DNA from: Oscillatoria sp. FACHB-1406
GTDB lineage: Bacteria > Cyanobacteriota > Cyanobacteriia > Cyanobacteriales > Spirulinaceae
Length of the DNA stretch: 64,000 bases
Direction: 5' to 3'
Assembly: GCF_014698145.1 (NCBI RefSeq)
Contig: NZ_JACJSM010000021.1
Span: forward strand, 1-64,000
Part shown: positions 36,624 through 46,540 of the stretch, one piece after another
Layout: every line of letters begins with the position of its first letter
Numbering within the stretch: position 1 is the stretch's first letter
Program-made: the position numbers and the translations under genes
The notes under the pieces: generated by a model
The model's input: the letters and a program-made list of their open reading frames with translations, nothing else
What the model was told of the DNA's origin: nothing
The model's database searches: none

Positions 36624-37148
36624 GTGAAAAGAGAATCCTGGAGCGAACTTTTAATCCCCTTCGCCTTGATTCTAGGCTTAGTGTTGTTGCTAAGTTTAAA
36701 TGTGGAAACGGCGAGGGAAGTAACAGTAGAAAGCAACCCTTCAGAAACTTGGTTGAAGTGGATTGTTGGCTATCTGGCTGTGGGCGCTGAAATTGCGGCA
36801 GCTATTGTTATTGGGGGAGCCGTAATTCGCGGAATTTTAGACTATTTGCGTCAGTTATTTTCTCATCCCCAGCAGCGTTTTGATGGGACTGAATCAATTC
36901 GACTTCAATTGGGTCGGGTGTTAGCGTTGGGTTTAGAATTTACGATCGCTAGCGATATTTTACGGACAGCAGTTGCTCCGACTCGCCAAGATATTTTGAA
37001 CCTCGGTGCAATCGTTTTACTGCGAACGTTATTAAATTACTTTTTAGAGCGCGAAATCCACCAAGGAGAACGCAACCGTTCGATCTCTCGCGCATCATTG
37101 AGAGCGAATAGTTCCTCGGAGCAATCCTCAAGAGTAACTCCCCCTTAG
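36624..37148 (+). CDS. DUF1622-type membrane protein
   Basis: A protein of 174 aa starting at GTG 36624. Three to four hydrophobic helices are visible: about 8-26, 45-70, 88-108 and 118-135. The segments GAEIAAAIVIGGAVIRGI, then LGRVLALGLEFTIASDILRTAVAPTRQDI, are characteristic of DUF1622, a small membrane-protein family of unknown function. The C-terminal 30 residues are Ser/Arg-rich and cytoplasmic-like. A 236-base gap separates it from the GNAT gene, so it may have its own promoter. Confidence 0.8.
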   Translation: MKRESWSELLIPFALILGLVLLLSLNVETAREVTVESNPSETWLKWIVGYLAVGAEIAAAIVIGGAVIRGILDYLRQLFSHPQQRFDGTESIRLQLGRVLALGLEFTIASDILRTAVAPTRQDILNLGAIVLLRTLLNYFLEREIHQGERNRSISRASLRANSSSEQSSRVTPP

Positions 37149-37232
37149 CAACATTTTTGACTTTAAGCCCTTCTTTAATACGAGGGGACAAAAAGCAGAT
37201 GCTCGCCCGACTATTTAATAACAGTTGCGGAA

Positions 37233-38384
37233 TTAGGAGAGAAGACGAGTCGCGAAGATTTTAGTATTTTCAGCAATTGAATGAGAACGATACCATTTTT
37301 GTGCATTATTGCTAACCGTTTGTAGCGCTTCTAAATTCATGTTTTTTAGAGATTCTCCCGCCACAACGTAATGCTGATTCATGTTAATCCCATCCGCTTC
37401 TGCTGGGTTGTATTTGGAGAGAATGGGAATGACACCATGAGTGCAGTGAGCGGCAAAAATAGAGGACTTACTCAATTCACCGGGATAAGCACTATAATCG
37501 AGAAAACCGGCTAGAGAAGTCAACAGCAATTCGCTAATTGCTTCGCGAGACTGAACGCCCAACTGAACGACTCGAATCCCCTCAGCGTTGGGAAAATTTA
37601 ATTCAAAAGGCGCACCCACATCGTAAATTTCTTTAATGCCTAACATCTGGCAACTCATTAACAGTTCGTTCGTGAATTCTTGATAAATTTGCGGTCTCGA
37701 ATAAATTGTCCCCAGCACCACTAAGCGCGGTTCCCGTGCGGTTAAGGTCGGAACTTCTTCAGGTTCGCCAAGGGTAGAAATATTTAAAAGGCGGGGTATG
37801 GGCTTTGAAGTCCATTTAGAAAGGGTTTTTTGAAATTTTGTACTATTGGTAAAAATAGCATCCGCCATTTTTACGAGACTCCGAGCCGCTAAGATGTGAT
37901 GGGGGTGAGGTAACGTAAATCGTCTCACGTTAAACGTTAGCGGCAATTCGTGAAACATCACGATCAGTTTAAAACTGTATTGCTGGCGCACTAGCTTTAA
38001 AGCACTAACGAGCCAATATGCTGTCCGGGATGGCTCGTGTTCTCCTCGAAAGTTATAATGGAAAATTATTCCCCCAATGGAACGTTTTGAGAACAAGGAA
38101 AATATCGCTTCGGGCGTGCTATCTGCTAAAGCAGTCTCAGTAAAATCTTCGCTTTTATACGTGCTTTTTCTACCATAAAACTGCTTTTCATAAACGACGA
38201 AATGACTCCGAATTTGATGCGCTTGTAACAATCTTTCTGCTAATCTAAGAGCATAATCGCTAATTCCCGTTGCAGAATCCATTGGATGGGGAACGAGTTG
38301 AATAATTTCCATGTTCGTTTTATGGAAGAAAATATGTTTTTTTGGGATTTTATCCAGATTCAGCTTAGCATAGGTATTACGCAC
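37233..38384 (-). CDS. Glycosyltransferase-like protein (GT4/GT-B type)
   Basis: A protein of 383 aa from the ATG at 38384; ATG at 38312 (MEIIQLVPHPMDSATGISDYALRLA) gives 359 aa and is the likelier start, because it begins the beta-strand and Gly-rich loop of a GT-B fold. The middle part contains LIVMFHELPLTF and DAIFTNSTKFQKTLSKW, and the C-terminal half has LVVLGTIYSRPQ, in line with a two-domain GT-B enzyme. The usual C-terminal E(x7)E of GT4 is not clear, so activity is uncertain. It is the only minus-strand gene between Hen1 and Pnkp. Confidence 0.65.
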   Translation of the reverse strand: MRNTYAKLNLDKIPKKHIFFHKTNMEIIQLVPHPMDSATGISDYALRLAERLLQAHQIRSHFVVYEKQFYGRKSTYKSEDFTETALADSTPEAIFSLFSKRSIGGIIFHYNFRGEHEPSRTAYWLVSALKLVRQQYSFKLIVMFHELPLTFNVRRFTLPHPHHILAARSLVKMADAIFTNSTKFQKTLSKWTSKPIPRLLNISTLGEPEEVPTLTAREPRLVVLGTIYSRPQIYQEFTNELLMSCQMLGIKEIYDVGAPFELNFPNAEGIRVVQLGVQSREAISELLLTSLAGFLDYSAYPGELSKSSIFAAHCTHGVIPILSKYNPAEADGINMNQHYVVAGESLKNMNLEALQTVSNNAQKWYRSHSIAENTKIFATRLLS

Positions 38385-38540
38385 TGACGTAGAATGCGTT
38401 TGGTTTCTCTCCCTTTACCTTCTAACGTTGGAGAGGTTAAAGCAGTTCATGAAGTCAGAGCGTGCAATTGTTCGGGTTGCAATTGAGTCAGCCGCGTCCC
38501 AGCAAGCACACCTTTCAGATCCTAAAGACAGCTTCGGAAA

Positions 38541-41135
38541 ATGCCCATGAAAATTACGATTCCCGAACTTTCCCTCGTCGTTCTCATCGGTGCTTCCGGC
38601 TCGGGGAAATCTAGTTTTGCGCGCAAGCATTTCCTCCCGACTGAAGTTCTTTCCTCCGATGCTTGTCGCGGCTGGGTGTCCGACGATGAAAACAACCAAG
38701 CGGCGAGCAAGGATGCCTTCGAGGTTCTGCATTATATTGCCGCAAAACGCTTGGCGGCAGGGCGTTTAACGGTTATCGATGCGACGAACGTTCAGTCGGA
38801 GGATCGTAAGTATTATGTTGAGTTGGCGCGGCAGTATCATTGTCTCCCGGTTGCGCTAGTCTTGAATTTGCCGGAACAGTTGTGCCACGATCGCAACCAA
38901 ACCCGCAGCGATCGCAACTTTGGCCCCCACGTCGTCCGCAGGCACGTTCAAAGCTTGCGGCGATCGCTGCGACACCTCAAACGCGAGGGCTTTCGCTACG
39001 TTTATACTTTCTCTTCCGTTGCCGAAATCGAGGCAGTGGAAATCGAACGCCAACCACTCTGGACGAATCGCAAAACAGAACATGGCCCCTTCGATATTAT
39101 CGGCGATGTCCACGGTTGTTGCGACGAACTAGAAGCGCTCCTCGATCGCCTCGGCTACCGACAAATCGAAACCGAACCGACTTCGACTTTTTGGGACTTT
39201 CCCACCTACGCCCACCCCGAAGGCCGCAAAGTCGTATTCCTAGGCGATTTGGTCGATCGCGGCCCCCGCATCCTCGATACCCTCAAGCTCGCTCGCAATA
39301 TGGTTGCCGCCGATAGCGCCCTCTGCGTTCCCGGCAATCACGACATGAAATTACTGCGGCAACTGAACGGCAAAAAGGTAAAAGTCAACCACGGTTTGGA
39401 GCAAACCCTGGCGGAAATCGAAGCCTTACCCGAAGAACAGAAGCAAGATGCGATCGCGCAAATGCGAGACTTTCTCGAATCTCTCATCAGTCACTACGTC
39501 CTCGATGACGGCAACTTAGTCGTTGCCCACGCTGGAATGAAACAAGCCTATCAGGGGCGCGGTTCCGGGGCCGTCCGCGCCTTTGCCCTCTACGGCGAAA
39601 CCACCGGCGAAATCGACGAATTCGGCTTGCCCGTGCGCTACGACTGGGCGCGAGAATATCGCGGCAAAGCAATGGTGGTTTACGGACATACGCCCGTCCC
39701 CGCCGCCGAATGGCTCAATAATACCATCGACATCGATACCGGCTGCGTGTTTGGCGGGCAACTCACCGCCCTGCGCTATCCAGAAAAAGAATTAGCAAGC
39801 GTCGCCGCAAATCGCGTTTATTGCGAACCCGTCAAACCCTTACATTCTGTCAGCGCTATCGATTCCCCCCTCAGCGCCCAACAACAACACGACGACTTGC
39901 TCGATCTCGCCGATGTCCTCGGCAAACGCTGGATTTCGACGCGACTGCACCGTAATATTGTCGTGCGGGAAGAAAACGCGATCGCAGCCCTCGAGGTGAT
40001 GAGTCGCTTCGCTGCCAACCCCAAATGGTTGATTTACCTGCCGCCCACCATGTCCCCCGTCGCCACCTCCCGCGAACCCGGACTGCTGGAACATCCTGCC
40101 GAAGCCTTCGATTACTACCAACAGCTTGGCATTGAGACGGTAATTTGCGAAGAAAAACACATGGGTTCCCGCGCCGTCCTCATCATCTGTCGGGACGAAA
40201 GCGTTGCCGCTCGTCGCTTCGGCATCGAAAAGGAAGGGATCGGAATCTGCTATACCCGCACGGGCCGTCGTTTTTTCGACGATATCGCCTTGGAAAGCGA
40301 ACTGCTAGCGCGAGTCAACGCAGCGATGACGGGAAGCGGTTTCTGGGAAAGCTTGCAAACCGATTGGGCCTGCTTGGATTGCGAACTGATGCCTTGGTCG
40401 GTGAAAGCGCAAGGATTGTTGCGGCAACAGTATGCAGCGGTGGGAACGGCGGCGCGGCGGGCGTTAGAGCGGGCAAAGGACTGCTTGCAACAAGCGCGCG
40501 ATCGCGGCGTTGAGGTTGCTGCTTCCTTAGAACGCCTGCAAGAACGTCACTCCCTCGTTCATCGCTACGCAGACGCTTACCGTCGCTACTGTTGGCCCGT
40601 CGAATCCCTCACCGACCTCAAACTCGCCCCCTTCCACCTCCTCGCCACAGAAGGGCAGGTTCATGGCGATAAAACCCACGATTGGCATATGCAGAAGATC
40701 GCTGAGGTGTGCCAATCCGATCCCGAACTGCTCTTGGCGACGCAATACCGGCAGGTGGATTTAAACGATGCCGCCAGAGTTGCCGAAGCAACGCAATGGT
40801 GGCAGGAGCTAACCGCTAAAGGAGGCGAAGGAATGGTCGTCAAACCGCTGCACTTTATCCAATCGAGTTCTAAGGGTTGGGTGCAACCGGCGGTGAAATG
40901 TCGCGGCGTTGAGTATTTGCGGATTATTTACGGCCCGGAATACTCGCGGCCGGAAAATTTGGAACGGCTGAGACAGCGGGGTTTGGGAAGGAAGCGATCG
41001 CTCGCCCTGCGGGAATTTGCATTGGGAATCGAAGCTTTGGAACGATTCGTCGCGCGCAACCCCTTGCGAAAAGTTCATGAATGCACGTTTGGGGTGTTAG
41101 CTTTGGAAAGCGAACCCGTGGATCCGAGGTTATAG
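38541..41135 (+). CDS. pnkp: Pnkp: RNA-repair polynucleotide kinase-phosphatase-ligase
   Basis: A protein of 864 aa, the usual length of three-domain bacterial Pnkp. The 5'-kinase domain (about 1-170) has P-loop GASGSGKSS (17-25, K23). The metallophosphoesterase (about 185-430) has GDVHG (188-192), GDLVDRG and GNHD (265-268), and removes 2',3'-cyclic or 3' phosphates. The C-terminal adenylyltransferase/ligase-like domain (about 480-864) has nucleophile K539 in EEKHMGSRAV and the downstream GEGMVVKP motif. Its partner is Hen1. A second ATG at 38547 is possible. With all catalytic motifs present, both repair components look intact despite being separated. Confidence 0.95.
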   Translation: MPMKITIPELSLVVLIGASGSGKSSFARKHFLPTEVLSSDACRGWVSDDENNQAASKDAFEVLHYIAAKRLAAGRLTVIDATNVQSEDRKYYVELARQYHCLPVALVLNLPEQLCHDRNQTRSDRNFGPHVVRRHVQSLRRSLRHLKREGFRYVYTFSSVAEIEAVEIERQPLWTNRKTEHGPFDIIGDVHGCCDELEALLDRLGYRQIETEPTSTFWDFPTYAHPEGRKVVFLGDLVDRGPRILDTLKLARNMVAADSALCVPGNHDMKLLRQLNGKKVKVNHGLEQTLAEIEALPEEQKQDAIAQMRDFLESLISHYVLDDGNLVVAHAGMKQAYQGRGSGAVRAFALYGETTGEIDEFGLPVRYDWAREYRGKAMVVYGHTPVPAAEWLNNTIDIDTGCVFGGQLTALRYPEKELASVAANRVYCEPVKPLHSVSAIDSPLSAQQQHDDLLDLADVLGKRWISTRLHRNIVVREENAIAALEVMSRFAANPKWLIYLPPTMSPVATSREPGLLEHPAEAFDYYQQLGIETVICEEKHMGSRAVLIICRDESVAARRFGIEKEGIGICYTRTGRRFFDDIALESELLARVNAAMTGSGFWESLQTDWACLDCELMPWSVKAQGLLRQQYAAVGTAARRALERAKDCLQQARDRGVEVAASLERLQERHSLVHRYADAYRRYCWPVESLTDLKLAPFHLLATEGQVHGDKTHDWHMQKIAEVCQSDPELLLATQYRQVDLNDAARVAEATQWWQELTAKGGEGMVVKPLHFIQSSSKGWVQPAVKCRGVEYLRIIYGPEYSRPENLERLRQRGLGRKRSLALREFALGIEALERFVARNPLRKVHECTFGVLALESEPVDPRL

Positions 41136-41275
41136 TTTGACAAAGATGGGGTTTCTTACATTAAATAAGAAGCGTTTGAAGGTCTTTTATGCTTAAGAAA
41201 ACGAGGATTTTCTCAATTGAATCGAAAGAACCTGTACTCTGGACTCTATTCCCTAAATTCATCTGAACTTAACCC

Positions 41276-43189
41276 ATGCAACAACGATTGATTGGGCTGA
41301 AACAAATGTTACGGACGTTGTACCGCAGGAGCGGAAATTACGCTCGATCTGTTTTCGGCAGACGTTCTTTAATGGCTCGCAGAAAGAGCATCTCAATGTC
41401 AGCCGTTCCGAAAAGATTGAAATTGCCTTTTATTTTTATCGGGCTGACGAGTTTCGTGTTGGCGTTTTTACACCCTCTCGCCGCTCAATCGCAAATGCAG
41501 CTTAACGACATCCAAAATCATTGGGCAAAAGATTGCATTCAACAACTCGCGAGCGATGGCATTATTAGCGGTTATAGCGATCGCACTTTCCGCCCGGATC
41601 GCCCGGTTACTCGCGCCGAATTTGCTGCCATTGTTAACAAAGCTTTTCCCAATGCGCCCGTCGTCCGCGCGCCAATGGATTTTGCCGACGTTCGTAGTAA
41701 CTTTTGGGCGCGAAATGCGATCGCGCAAGCATATAAAACCAACTTTCTTTCCGGCTACCCCAACGCTCGCTTTCAGCCGGAACAAAATATACCGCGCGTA
41801 CAAGCCTTGGTTTCCTTAGTATCGGGCTTGAGTTACGCGCCCGCGCTTCCGGTTGAAACAACGCTCGCTCGCAGCTTTACCGATGCTGCGGCGATTCCTA
41901 ACTATGCCAAATCCGCGATCGCAGCCGCAACCGAAAAACGCCTAACCGTCAACTATCCCAACGTGCAGCAACTCAACCCCAACCGCTTGGCAACGCGCGC
42001 CGATGTCGCCGCCTTTGTCTGTCAGGCGTTGGGGCGGCAGGGCGTGCCGACAGCTTATATCGTTGGCGAAGCGCCCGTCGCGGCGAATAAGCCCGAATTG
42101 CGCGGTGTATGGCTCACTAATATCGACAGCGACGTTCTTTTTTCGCAACAAAAATTAACCGACGCGATCGCGCGCCTCGATACCCTCAACTTCAACACCC
42201 TCTATCCCACCGTCTGGAATTGGGGCTATACCCTCTATCCCAGCGCCGTCGCCCAGCGAGAAACCGGAATTAGGCTCGATCCGGCTCCCGGACTCCAAGG
42301 GCGCGATATGCTCAAAGAAACCGTCACCCAAGGACACGCCAAAGGAATGGCGGTGATTCCCTGGTTTGAATTCGGTTTTATGGCACCGGCCGACTCCGAA
42401 CTCGCAAAACGCCATCCCGACTGGCTTACCCAGCGTCGCAACGGCGAAACCGTTTGGCTCGAAGGGGGCGTTCACGAGCGCGTTTGGCTCAATCCCCTGC
42501 GTCCCGACGTGCAACAATTCCTCACCGATTTAGTGGTTGAAATTGTTAAAAATTACGATGTAGATGGCATTCAATTTGACGATCATTTCGGCTATCCCAG
42601 CGATTTTGGCTACGATAATTTCACCGTCGAACTTTATAAGAAAGAACACAACGGTCAAGCCCCGCCGGAAGCTTTTAATGACTCAGATTGGGTTCGCTGG
42701 CGCGCAGACAAAATCACTAATTACATGAAAGCGCTGTTTGCAACCGTCAAAAATGTTAGAAAGAATGCGATTTTTTCGGTTTCTCCCAACCCGCAAGAAT
42801 TTTCCCTAAATTCTTATCTTCTCGATTGGCAAACGTGGGACAATCTGGGGTTAATTGAAGAGTTAATCGTGCAAGTTTACCGCGACGATACGGCTCGCTT
42901 TGCGGCAGAACTCGAGCATCCTTCAATCCAGAATGCTAAGAAACATATTCCTGTCGCGATCGGTGTTTTATCGGGTTTAAAAGGTCGTTTTGTTCCCTTA
43001 GAACAGATTCAACGCCAAGTTCAAATCGTCCGCGATCGCGGCTTAGCGGGTTCCTCCTTCTTTTTCTATGAAAGTTTGTGGAATTATGCTAAAGAAACGC
43101 CCCAACAGCGTCAAACCGGATTCCAACAAATGTTCCCCGCTGAGGTTAAACGCCCCAATATTTATGACGGGTGGAAGCCCAGCACATAA
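41276..43189 (+). CDS. SLH-domain family-10 glycosylhydrolase-like protein
   Basis: A protein of 637 aa from ATG 41276; ATGs at 41372 and 41396 are alternatives that would place the hydrophobic signal (about residues 50-70, ending HPLAAQS) nearer the N-terminus. Three S-layer-homology repeats follow (about 76-118, 134-180, 200-250), each with a WA-x-AI and GY-x-x-x-x-F-P-like core; SLH domains anchor proteins to peptidoglycan-linked polymers. A GHL10 TIM-barrel occupies about 270-600 (ELRGVWLTNIDSDVLF; later YDVDGIQFDDHFGYP). The likely role is glycan hydrolysis at the cell surface. It is a paralogue of the 881-aa protein at 3374-6019, which has no SLH repeats. Confidence 0.9.
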   Translation: MQQRLIGLKQMLRTLYRRSGNYARSVFGRRSLMARRKSISMSAVPKRLKLPFIFIGLTSFVLAFLHPLAAQSQMQLNDIQNHWAKDCIQQLASDGIISGYSDRTFRPDRPVTRAEFAAIVNKAFPNAPVVRAPMDFADVRSNFWARNAIAQAYKTNFLSGYPNARFQPEQNIPRVQALVSLVSGLSYAPALPVETTLARSFTDAAAIPNYAKSAIAAATEKRLTVNYPNVQQLNPNRLATRADVAAFVCQALGRQGVPTAYIVGEAPVAANKPELRGVWLTNIDSDVLFSQQKLTDAIARLDTLNFNTLYPTVWNWGYTLYPSAVAQRETGIRLDPAPGLQGRDMLKETVTQGHAKGMAVIPWFEFGFMAPADSELAKRHPDWLTQRRNGETVWLEGGVHERVWLNPLRPDVQQFLTDLVVEIVKNYDVDGIQFDDHFGYPSDFGYDNFTVELYKKEHNGQAPPEAFNDSDWVRWRADKITNYMKALFATVKNVRKNAIFSVSPNPQEFSLNSYLLDWQTWDNLGLIEELIVQVYRDDTARFAAELEHPSIQNAKKHIPVAIGVLSGLKGRFVPLEQIQRQVQIVRDRGLAGSSFFFYESLWNYAKETPQQRQTGFQQMFPAEVKRPNIYDGWKPST

Positions 43190-43291
43190 TCCACAATATC
43201 CAATTGAACACTGATATCTAAGCAAATCTTAAACTTTTGTAGTTTAGTCATATCAATTCTCAGTTACGATGCACTAAATTTTTCGTCGTAG

Positions 43292-43312
43292 GGGCATAAC
43301 ATTGTTATGCCC
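43292..43312. repeat. Palindromic repeat in the GHL10-methyltransferase gap
   Basis: GGGCATAACA and TGTTATGCCC flank a single T, preceded by GTAGG. The 282-base gap around it, between two convergent genes, holds no other feature I can identify. Confidence 0.75.
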
Positions 43313-43471
43313 TCTTCAGGAATCGTACAAAATCAATGAGAATTGGTATAAGGTGTGCAAGCGTTCTTAGTAAAAAGTTTATAAATTAAGCGCTAATTAA
43401 TTATGCGTAGGGGATTGCATAACTGTGGATTTTTGAAACTCTAAATAAGATTCACAACCCGTACAGAGACG

Positions 43472-44221
43472 CTATCGTTTTTGCGCTTTAATGTAAATCC
43501 GCTTGCAAGTTTTTTCATCCGTTACGTGAAAAAGATGTTTTTTATAATATCTATAAAGTATATTTTTTAACTTCATGCTATTTAAGATAAAAAGCTTATT
43601 GGTTAAAATCGTATCGATAAAATCTTTGCGCCAATCGATTTTCTCAAAGGGGATGATTTCAACAATATTAAAATAAGGAGCGAGACAACTAGACAGAGTT
43701 TCGACAGTAAAATGGCGATAATGTTTGTCTTCGGTGGGCATATTACCGTGGGGAACAGTTAGCAGTAATGTCCCCCCATCTTTGAGAAGATTAGCAACGG
43801 CTTGTAGGAAAGAATCGCCGAGTTCGGGCGGAATATGCTCGAATACTTCAATTAACAGCGCGATATCGTAGCGTCGGGGTAGTTGCTCTTCAATGATATT
43901 AAGATTGTGATAAGTCCCCTCTTCGTTTAACGCCCTAGCAAGATTAATGCTGCGGGACGAATAATCCACCCCTTCGACGACTTTATTTTTAAAGTTTGTT
44001 TGCACTTCCTTCGCGATTCTGCCGTCGCCACACCCTACATCAATAAGAGATTCAAAGCTTTCTTTTTTAAGCCGATCGCGCAAAAATTCTAAAGTTGCGG
44101 CGTAGTTAATTCCCCAAGGAAAGTTATAGCATTGGCTAAACCCTCGTTTGTATTCTGCGACGTAATGGTAAGGGAAAGCATATCCATCATCCTGAATTTT
44201 TTGAACTCGATCTAAAACCAT
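43472..44221 (-). CDS. Class I SAM-dependent methyltransferase
   Basis: A protein of 249 aa. Motif I is LIDVGCGDGRIAKEV (about 60-74), with GVDYSSRSINLA as motif II and the post-motif LLIEVFEHIPPELG (about 123-136). This is a Methyltransf_11/25-type fold acting on an unknown small molecule or glycan. It lies 12 bases downstream of a GT2 gene on the same strand, suggesting it modifies a sugar or glycan product of that enzyme (inference). Confidence 0.85.
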   Translation of the reverse strand: MVLDRVQKIQDDGYAFPYHYVAEYKRGFSQCYNFPWGINYAATLEFLRDRLKKESFESLIDVGCGDGRIAKEVQTNFKNKVVEGVDYSSRSINLARALNEEGTYHNLNIIEEQLPRRYDIALLIEVFEHIPPELGDSFLQAVANLLKDGGTLLLTVPHGNMPTEDKHYRHFTVETLSSCLAPYFNIVEIIPFEKIDWRKDFIDTILTNKLFILNSMKLKNILYRYYKKHLFHVTDEKTCKRIYIKAQKR

Positions 44222-44233
44222 GATGTCCTCGGT

Positions 44234-45217
44234 TTAATCACTCCAACGAATATAGCCGAAAATTCCGTAGATATTAGAGAGGTTGGGATAGCGTTCTAAA
44301 ACACTTTGGGCGCGATCGGGTGGTAAAATTAGGCGAGTACCAATGGTAAACAAGAGCGTGGGCAGAATGCGCGATCGCAATAAACGAGGATCGTAATAAA
44401 TCGCCGTCGCTAAATATCTTAACGCCAATAGAGCGCGATCGCGTCCCGCCACTTTTCCCAGCGCATCAATAATCGATTCTTTGTAACGATTTCCCAGGAT
44501 ATCTTTGCGTAACTTCTTCACCGATTCCGGTGCATCCGCTAACGCTTTTTCAATAATTCGCAGACATCCCTGTTCCTGTCGCTGGGCATTCGCCGACCAA
44601 GAGGTAGAATATTGACGATACAAAATTTGAACCGATGGCACGACAGCAAAAGGATAGCGCCGTGCCAAACGCACCCACATATCCCAATCTTGCCCGCCTT
44701 TAATCGAGGTATCAAAATCTCCCACTTCAGCAAAGGCAGACTTACGAATTAAGGGATTCGAGCCACTCCCAATAAAATCTGCTAGGAGTAGTTTAGCAAA
44801 TACATCTCCTTGAAAACTGTGGTGCGGTCCGGTTCGTAAAAATTTACTCTCGATATCGATGTAATCCGTCCAACTATAGACAGCAGCCGCCTCTGGATAA
44901 TCTTGCAGTGCTTTCAGTTGCAATTCCAACTTATCCGGAGTCCACAAATCGTCAGCATCCAAAAACGAAACGTACTCGCCTTCTGCGTGGGAAATCGCGC
45001 GGTTGCGACTCGCGTTCAATCCAGCATTGGGGTAAGAAAAAATGTGAATTCGCGAATCGCCAAGGCTATTGATCGCCTCTACTGTCGAGTCAGTAGAACC
45101 ATCGTTGATAATCACAATCTCGAAATCGGAAAAAGTTTGTGCTAAGACGGATTCAAGCGTCTCTCGAATTGTCTTTTCGCCATTGTAAACGGAGATTAAT
45201 ACAGAAATAAGCGGCAC
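44234..45217 (-). CDS. GT2-family glycosyltransferase A
   Basis: About 327 aa from a GTG at 45217. An in-frame ATG at 45298 would add 27 residues rich in charge and Cys that the paralogues lack, so the GTG, right before the first beta-strand PLISVLISVYNG, is preferred. GT-A signatures: VYNGEKTIRETLESVLAQ, EIVIINDGSTDST, and SFLDADDLWTPDKLELQL carrying the metal-binding DxD (DAD). GGQDWDMWVRLA is the usual ED-like catalytic region. No membrane segments. It transfers a sugar from a nucleotide donor; acceptor unknown. It is divergently oriented to its paralogues B and C. Confidence 0.9.
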   Translation of the reverse strand: MPLISVLISVYNGEKTIRETLESVLAQTFSDFEIVIINDGSTDSTVEAINSLGDSRIHIFSYPNAGLNASRNRAISHAEGEYVSFLDADDLWTPDKLELQLKALQDYPEAAAVYSWTDYIDIESKFLRTGPHHSFQGDVFAKLLLADFIGSGSNPLIRKSAFAEVGDFDTSIKGGQDWDMWVRLARRYPFAVVPSVQILYRQYSTSWSANAQRQEQGCLRIIEKALADAPESVKKLRKDILGNRYKESIIDALGKVAGRDRALLALRYLATAIYYDPRLLRSRILPTLLFTIGTRLILPPDRAQSVLERYPNLSNIYGIFGYIRWSD

Positions 45218-45559
45218 GATTTTTACTCCTACTCGCGTACAAACACAATCCCAGTCGGGGAGAAATTGCTCGTCCTCTTTCCTATTTTGCCCTCTCAAGC
45301 GAGGTTATGCAACTTGACCTGCTTACCGCTTTATAAGTTCTGAACTCACGGCAAAGCCCGATCCTGTCGAAGGACGGGGTTTCAGACTCAAATTTTCGAT
45401 GAAGGAATAGATAACTTCGGCACGCTTGTTAAATTTTGAGGCGCGCGATCGCGATCGCGCTGAACGCAGGTTACGATCGAGCTTGAGTCTAACCTAAGCC
45501 AACAAATATTGTTTCTCAACCTGTAACTCTCTTCTCTTATCGCTCGACTTAGGACAATC

Positions 45560-46492
45560 ATGACGCTAATTTCTGTTGTCATCCCAGTGTATAACGGTCA
45601 AGATACGATCGAAGCTACCCTCGCCTCGGTTTTATCGCAGTCTCACTGCAATCTCGAAGTTTTAGTCATTAATGATGGTTCAAAAGATAGAACCTTAGAC
45701 AAAGTTAATGTAATTAAAGATGCGAGATTAAAAATTTATTCCTATCCTAATGCTGGGCTATCCGCCAGCCGAAACCGAGGCATCGAGCGCGCGCAAGGGG
45801 ATTATATTTCCTTCATTGATGCCGACGATCTTTGGACTCCGGATAAGTTGGAATTGCAACTGCAATCATTAAAAAATAACCCGGAAGCGGCTCTTGCTTA
45901 TAGCTGGACAGATTATATTAATTCTGAGGGTAATTTTTTATTTTCTGGCGGTCATAATAGCGAAAAGGGAGAGATATTTGAGAAACTATTGGTCAATAAT
46001 GTTTTAGAAAATGGTTCTAACGCTCTTATCAAGACTCGCATCTTCGCAGAAGTGGGGGATTTTGATGAATCCCTCTCAGCAGCAGAAGATTGGGATATGT
46101 GGCTCAGAATTGCCGAAAAATATCCATTTGTTGCCGTTGACAAACCACAAATCTTATATCGAGTCTCGCCAAGCTCGATGTCTGCTAACATCTTAAATCA
46201 AGAAGCTCAATGCCGAATCATTCTCGATCGCGCTTTTTCTCGCAACCCCAACTTGTCAAATCATTTAAAAACGCAGACACTCAAGAATCTTTATAAATAT
46301 TTGATGTTTAAAGCGCTGGAGGGCAACCCATCTCGGCAAAATGCTAAAGCGAGTTGGTATTGCTTCCTGAACTACCTGCGTTATTATCCTAGTTTGCTGA
46401 AACAACCCTCAGTAATGGGCGGAATATTAGCTCGAATTGTAGGAATGTTGTTGTTAAGTCCGCCGCAATTTAGAAAGATATTTAATCGCTAA
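45560..46492 (+). CDS. GT2-family glycosyltransferase B
   Basis: A protein of 310 aa. N-terminal GT-A core: VVIPVYNGQDTIEATLASVL, EVLVINDGSKDRT, ASRNRGIERAQGDYISF, and FIDADDLWTPDKLELQL with the DAD metal site. AAEDWDMWLRIA matches the catalytic acidic motif. It shares the same length, motif order and C-terminal region with the genes on either side, showing that they arose by duplication. It starts 48 bases upstream of GT2 C on the same strand. Confidence 0.9.
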   Translation: MTLISVVIPVYNGQDTIEATLASVLSQSHCNLEVLVINDGSKDRTLDKVNVIKDARLKIYSYPNAGLSASRNRGIERAQGDYISFIDADDLWTPDKLELQLQSLKNNPEAALAYSWTDYINSEGNFLFSGGHNSEKGEIFEKLLVNNVLENGSNALIKTRIFAEVGDFDESLSAAEDWDMWLRIAEKYPFVAVDKPQILYRVSPSSMSANILNQEAQCRIILDRAFSRNPNLSNHLKTQTLKNLYKYLMFKALEGNPSRQNAKASWYCFLNYLRYYPSLLKQPSVMGGILARIVGMLLLSPPQFRKIFNR

Positions 46493-46540
46493 AACAACAA
46501 AATTAATATAGAGCGCTGTAATTCAGTTTAAATTTAAATC

